From the NCBI GenBank assembly GCA_035544515.1, contig DATKEG010000257.1, positions 1 to 9,057 on the forward strand: a DNA stretch of 9,057 nt. Reading direction: 5' to 3'. The position numbers and the translations under genes were made by a program. This DNA comes from DATKEG01 sp035544515. GTDB taxonomy: Bacteria; Acidobacteriota; Vicinamibacteria; Fen-336. Below are positions 6,262 through 9,057 of the stretch, one piece after another. The notes beneath the pieces were generated by a model. That model was not told the DNA's origin. It was given only the letters and a program-made list of their open reading frames with translations, and made no database searches. Numbering within the stretch: position 1 is the stretch's first letter; each line of letters starts with the position of its first letter.

Positions 6262-7441
6262 AGCACTCCTCGAACCGGCGTGCGGCCGCCTCCCAGGTCA
6301 GGTCCCGCTCCGCGCGCCGGCGCGCCTCGTCGCCCAGGGCGCGCCGGGTGTGCGGCTCGCGCTGCACCCGGAGGAGGGCGTCGGCCAGCGCCACCGGGTC
6401 CTTCTCGGGCACGAGCAGGCCGTTGCGGCCGTCCTCGACCACGTCCGGTATGCCGGCCACCCGGCTGGCCACCACCGGCTTGCCCGCGGCCAGCGCCTCG
6501 AGCAGCGCGTTGGGAAGGCCGTCCACGTTGCCCGCGCGGTCCACGACCGAGGGCACGGCCACGACGTCCGCGGCCGCGAGGGCGGCGGCCATGGCCTCGC
6601 GCTCGAGCGCGCCGGGGAAGTGGGCGGCCACGCCCGCCGCCTGCGCCCGGGCGACCAGCTCGGCCCTGAGATCTCCCTCCCCCGCGATGGCCAGGTGCAC
6701 GCCGGGCAGGCGCGCCACGGCGTCGATGAGGTGGGAGAAGCCCTTCTTCTCCACGAGCCTCCCGAGCCCGAGCACGAGGAACGCGTCCGCGGGCACCCCC
6801 AGGCGTTCGCGGATGCCGGCCCGGGGCGCGGCGGGGGAGAAGAGCCGGGCGTCGACGCCGTAGGGGACCACGCGCGTCCGCGCCGGCGGCGCGCCCAGGC
6901 GCACCGCGCGCCGGCGCAGGTCCGCGCTGCAGGCCGTCACCACTCCCGCGCGGGCGAGCGCCCGGCGCGCGAGCAGGCGTGCCGGCAGCAGCCGCTCGGC
7001 CACGAACACGTCGCTCCCGTGCAGGCTCACCACGGCCCGGGCACGGTGCGCGGCGAGGATGTCGGACACGAGGGCGGCGTTCGGCACGACCCAGTGGACG
7101 TGGACCGCGTCGTAGCGGCGCTCCCTGAGCCGCGCCGCCACCGCCCGGCGCAGGGCGAGAGCGGCCAGGGGAGCGACGAGCCAGGCCACGCCGCGCACGC
7201 CGATGTCGGCGCGCAGGCTCTGGGCGTAGCCCCACCGGCTCCACCCCGGCCGCGGCGCGTAGGCATACGGGAAGAAGCGCACGGGCTCCGCCGCGCCGCG
7301 CCGCAGCTCGGGATGCGCGGGCAGCACCACGTCCACCTCGTGCCCGCGCGCGGCCACGCCGAGGGCGATCGACTCCACGAAGGGCGCGGTCACGTCACCC
7401 GGGAACTTCGGGTAGGACGACGTGACCATCAACACCCGCAT
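6230..7441 (-). CDS. GT4 family glycosyltransferase
   Basis: This 403-residue protein has the two Rossmann-like domains of a retaining GT-B, GT4-type enzyme that transfers a sugar from a nucleotide donor in the cytoplasm. The N-terminal domain opens with MRVLMVTSSYPKFPGD (1-16) and contains HVHWVVPN (114-121) and SLHGSDVF (139-146). The C-terminal domain has VVPYGVD (191-197), LGLGRLVEKKGF (224-235) with the phosphate-contact-type Arg228 and Lys233, AGEGDL (253-258), and the donor motif DGLPNALLEALAAGKPVV (307-324). In that motif the usual E-x7-E appears as Asp307-x7-Glu315. ATG at 7441 shares one base with the stop of the GT2 gene (TGATG); there is no clear ribosome site there, which points to translational coupling. 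Met5 is an alternative start. The substrate is not predictable; the context is a surface glycan or LPS-type chain. Confidence 0.94.
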   Translation of the reverse strand: MRVLMVTSSYPKFPGDVTAPFVESIALGVAARGHEVDVVLPAHPELRRGAAEPVRFFPYAYAPRPGWSRWGYAQSLRADIGVRGVAWLVAPLAALALRRAVAARLRERRYDAVHVHWVVPNAALVSDILAAHRARAVVSLHGSDVFVAERLLPARLLARRALARAGVVTACSADLRRRAVRLGAPPARTRVVPYGVDARLFSPAAPRAGIRERLGVPADAFLVLGLGRLVEKKGFSHLIDAVARLPGVHLAIAGEGDLRAELVARAQAAGVAAHFPGALEREAMAAALAAADVVAVPSVVDRAGNVDGLPNALLEALAAGKPVVASRVAGIPDVVEDGRNGLLVPEKDPVALADALLRVQREPHTRRALGDEARRRAERDLTWEAAARRFEECYAEAAALDAR

Positions 7442-8202
7442 CAGGGCACGGGGTACGCGCTGACCTCCCGCCGGCGCGGGCGGAAGCCGTAGCGGAAGCG
7501 CAGGGTCGCGAAGTTCAGGAAGGCCATGTAGACCTCCTCGAAGCTCAGCTTCGAGGCCTCGCGCGCCCGGTTCTTGAAGTGGATGGGCACCTCAGCCAGG
7601 CGGAACCCGGCGATCCAGGCCTGGTAGGCCGTCTCCCCGTGCACCGCGTAGCCCCGTATGCGGATGCGCTCGAAGTCCATCTCCTCGAGCACCTCGCGCC
7701 GGTACGCGCGGAAACCGCCGGTGGCGTCGCGCAGGGGCAGACCGGTCACGAGGTGGATGTACTTGTTGGCGAGCCAGGACAAGAGCGGGCGCAGCACTCC
7801 CCACTCGGACGTGCCCCCGCCCGGGACGTAACGCGAGCCGATCACCATGTCGTGGGTGCGCAGCCCGAGGAGGAACTTCCCGATTTCGCGCGGGTGATGC
7901 GAGAAGTCCGCGTCCATCTCCACGAGGGCCCAGTAGCGACGTGGGTCGGCCAGGCCCCGGCGGAACGCCGCCAGCACCGCCGCCCCGCGCCCGCCCTTGC
8001 CCTCGCGCTCCATCAGCTCCACCCGGCCCGGGTGCTCCGCCTGCACCTCGCGCACCGCGGCCGCGGTCCCGTCCGGGCTGCCGTCGTCGGCCACGCAGAC
8101 GTGGATGTCGTCGCCGAGCGAGAGCAGCTCGCGGATCAGGGGCGCGACGTTCTCGCGCTCGTTGTAGGTCGGGACCACGACCAGGACCGGCCAGTCTCGC
8201 GT
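7441..8202 (-). CDS. GT2 glycosyltransferase, dolichol/polyprenyl-phosphate mannosyltransferase (DPM1) type, probable ACG start
   Basis: About 253 residues if it starts at the ACG at 8202, 245 if at GTG 8178. By family, it moves a hexose from a nucleotide donor to a polyprenyl-phosphate carrier, supplying lipid-linked sugar for glycan assembly. Counted from the ACG, it shows VVVPTYNEREN (8-18), ADDGSPDGT (38-46), the metal/donor motif EMDADFSHHP (95-104), VIGSRYVPGG (120-129), RDATGGFRAYRREV (158-171), and EVPIHFKNR (204-212). There is no C-terminal membrane segment, so it is the short soluble DPM1 form. The start is odd: no ATG, GTG or TTG lies in frame between an upstream TAG and GTG 8178, and GTG 8178 would cut into the first beta strand. 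ACG 8202 would restore a normal N-terminus (TRDWPVLVVVPTYNE) and sits 8 bases after a perfect GGAGGT. It is the first gene after the promoter candidate. Confidence 0.9.
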   Translation of the reverse strand, partial: TRDWPVLVVVPTYNERENVAPLIRELLSLGDDIHVCVADDGSPDGTAAAVREVQAEHPGRVELMEREGKGGRGAAVLAAFRRGLADPRRYWALVEMDADFSHHPREIGKFLLGLRTHDMVIGSRYVPGGGTSEWGVLRPLLSWLANKYIHLVTGLPLRDATGGFRAYRREVLEEMDFERIRIRGYAVHGETAYQAWIAGFRLAEVPIHFKNRAREASKLSFEEVYMAFLNFATLRFRYGFRPRRREVSAYPVP

Positions 8203-8210
8203 GACGCACC

Positions 8211-8216
8211 ACCTCC
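8211..8216 (-). promoter_or_regulatory. Strong Shine-Dalgarno GGAGGT for the first operon gene
   Basis: GGAGGT on the minus strand matches the anti-Shine-Dalgarno very well. It is followed 8 bases later by ACG at 8202-8200, which is in frame with the DPM1-like protein. The GTG triplets at 8212-8210 and 8209-8207 are in another frame and would read through shadow sequence. The site therefore favours ACG (or an ATG misread as ACG) as the real start over GTG 8178, which has no ribosome site of its own. Confidence 0.6.
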
Positions 8217-8232
8217 CGGACTCGAAACGGGA

Positions 8233-8241
8233 ATTCTAGCA
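8233..8241 (-). promoter_or_regulatory. Extended -10 promoter candidate (TGC-TAGAAT) for the glycan operon
   Basis: On the minus strand TGC is followed directly by TAGAAT, five of six matches to the sigma-70 -10 box with the TGn extension. No good -35 box is visible at 16-18 bases upstream, which is usual for extended -10 promoters. Transcription would start near 8225-8227, giving a short leader of about 25 bases that includes the GGAGGT site. It lies in the only non-coding gap of the window and in a locally AT-richer patch, upstream of an otherwise unbroken run of eight cistrons. Confidence 0.45.
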
Positions 8242-8313
8242 GCGGGAGTCTTTTTGGACGCGCACCCGGTCCACGCACCGGGGCCACCGCGGTCGTCTTC
8301 TTTGCCCTGGATG

Positions 8314-9057
8314 CTACCGGTCGTAGTAGCGGCTGCAGTCCGGCGGCATCTCGGTCCAGGACGCGGCCCGGAGCGCGCCCCGGAGCCGGCCGACCGCCGT
8401 GCGTGCGGCGGTGCCCGTCAGCAGCCCGCCCGTGATCTCGGCGCCGCGGACCGAGCCCGAGAACTGGACGGCCACGCCGGCCGCGTCGAACCTGAAGCGC
8501 AGCTCGGGGCCGCGCACCGTGGCGGAGACGAGGGGCTCGCGGACGCCGCCCCGGGTGATCTCGCCGGAGAGCGCCCGGAAGGCCTGGCGCACGTCGATCG
8601 TGAACGTCGTCCCCTGAGCGTCCTGGAAATCCCAGACTCCGTCCACACGCGCCGGTACGACCCACAGGTGGACGTCGCGGCCCTGGATCTGGACCGACTG
8701 GTCGGGCTCCCACTCCGCCATCGCGTACTGGTGCGAGACCACACGCGTGCCGGGCTCCAGGGCCAGGAGACGGTGCCGCACGCAGAGGTTGAGGTGGGGC
8801 AGGAGGTACAGGCTGACGACGCTCGCGCCAGCGAAGTCCTCCTTGAAGATGTCCCCCTCCACGATCCGGACCCGGTCGGCCAGGCCCGCCACCTGGACCA
8901 GGCACCCGGCACGCTTCGCCATGTCGGGGTCGTACTCGATGCCGACGGCCCGCGCGCCGAAGGGCGCCGTCGCGGCGGCCATGGCGATCCGGCCGTCGCC
9001 GGCGCCCAGGTCGAGCACGAGGTCCTGCGGCGTCACCTGCGCCATCGAGAGCATGGC
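8314..9057 (-). CDS. Class I SAM-dependent methyltransferase with beta-rich C-terminal domain (N-terminus outside window)
   Basis: The gene enters from the right edge; at least 247 codons are visible, ending with TAG at 8316-8314. Counting from the Met at 9054, motif I is LDLGAGDGRIAM (14-25), followed by VGIEYDPDM (37-45) for ribose binding, IVEGDIF (64-70), VVSLYLLPHLN (79-89) and VVSHQY (105-110). This is the normal order of a Rossmann methyltransferase. Residues about 130-225 form a second, strand-rich region starting WVVPARVDGVWDF, seen in a group of bacterial methyltransferases of unknown target. The first visible residues (AMLSMAQVTP) match the interior of related proteins, where a segment of the P-T-P-x-x-V-V type precedes them, so the true start is likely upstream; a signal peptide cannot be judged. 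It is separated from the glycan operon by a gap with its own promoter candidate, so functional linkage is uncertain. Substrate unknown. Confidence 0.88.
   Translation of the reverse strand, partial: AMLSMAQVTPQDLVLDLGAGDGRIAMAAATAPFGARAVGIEYDPDMAKRAGCLVQVAGLADRVRIVEGDIFKEDFAGASVVSLYLLPHLNLCVRHRLLALEPGTRVVSHQYAMAEWEPDQSVQIQGRDVHLWVVPARVDGVWDFQDAQGTTFTIDVRQAFRALSGEITRGGVREPLVSATVRGPELRFRFDAAGVAVQFSGSVRGAEITGGLLTGTAARTAVGRLRGALRAASWTEMPPDCSRYYDR

Larger units (their letters stand above)
8203..8313. other. Intergenic region between the methyltransferase and the glycan operon
   Basis: This is the only gap of note in the window, about 111 bases. It contains a small perfect hairpin (8265-8270 with 8277-8282, loop of 6), a run of five A on the minus strand (8251-8255), the extended -10 candidate and the ribosome site. 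The hairpin is not followed by a T run in the direction of transcription, so I do not call a factor-independent terminator. No tRNA, small open frame or riboswitch is apparent. Confidence 0.6.

Noticed and set aside
5264..7492. Second very long plus-strand open frame opposite the GT9 and GT4 genes
   Set aside because: Same cause: it is the mirror of two well-recognised glycosyltransferases, has no ribosome site of note, and its composition is typical of a shadow frame.
8265..8282. Hairpin downstream of the methyltransferase as a factor-independent terminator
   Set aside because: The stem is only 6 base pairs and no T run follows on the minus strand; an A run lies downstream instead. On the plus strand the T run precedes the hairpin, so it does not fit there either.
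7592..8905. Minus-strand open frame of over 400 codons spanning the methyltransferase, the gap and the GT2 gene
   Set aside because: It crosses the intergenic region and two real genes in a different frame, with low-complexity product and no motifs.
1..9057. CRISPR arrays, tRNA/rRNA genes, insertion sequences, phage or attachment sites
   Set aside because: No regularly spaced repeats, cloverleaf-like sequences, transposase motifs or terminal inverted repeats were seen, and composition is uniform across the window.

Overview
This window is a very GC-rich, densely packed stretch of bacterial DNA in which every supportable gene lies on the minus strand. It reads right to left as one end of a surface-glycan biosynthesis cluster. 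The extreme third-position G/C bias, frequent GTG starts, overlapping stop/start codons and a GT9 (heptosyltransferase-type) enzyme suggest a high-GC, Gram-negative, probably environmental lineage. A deltaproteobacterium/myxobacterium or a Rokubacteria/Methylomirabilota-like organism would fit. That placement is an impression from composition and gene style, not a phylogenetic result.

Right edge (8314-9057): the 3' part of a class I SAM-dependent methyltransferase with a beta-rich C-terminal domain. Its N-terminus lies outside the window. Next comes the only real intergenic gap (about 111 bases, 8203-8313). It holds an extended -10 promoter candidate (8233-8241) and a strong Shine-Dalgarno (8211-8216), and is the likely start of the operon.

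Operon, in transcription order: a DPM1-type GT2 glycosyltransferase (8202-7441, apparently with an ACG start); a GT4 glycosyltransferase (7441-6230); a GT9 glycosyltransferase (6261-5038); a 643-residue GT-B-like protein with capsule/teichoic-type motifs (5041-3110); a divergent NeuB-family synthase (3102-2071); an SpsF-type nucleotidyltransferase (2074-1223); a canonical NeuB-type nonulosonate synthase (1226-174); and the first 51 codons of a NeuA-like CMP-sugar synthetase (154-1), cut by the left edge. Junctions are TGATG, ATGA or GTGA overlaps, one 32-base overlap, or gaps of 7 and 19 bases, so the cistrons are almost certainly co-transcribed and in part translationally coupled.

How the genes may work together: NeuB-family enzymes condense phosphoenolpyruvate with a six-carbon amino sugar to make nine-carbon nonulosonic acids (sialic, legionaminic or pseudaminic type). 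NeuA/SpsF-type enzymes activate such sugars as nucleotide derivatives, and glycosyltransferases add them to an acceptor. The order synthase-SpsF-synthase-NeuA looks like two synthase/activator pairs in tandem, which is the most interesting point of the window. The NeuA-like N-terminus has lost both lysines of the usual signature, and the first synthase has altered substrate-side motifs. Genes for making the six-carbon precursor (2-epimerase, dehydratase, aminotransferase, acetyltransferase) are not present and would have to lie beyond the left edge or elsewhere.
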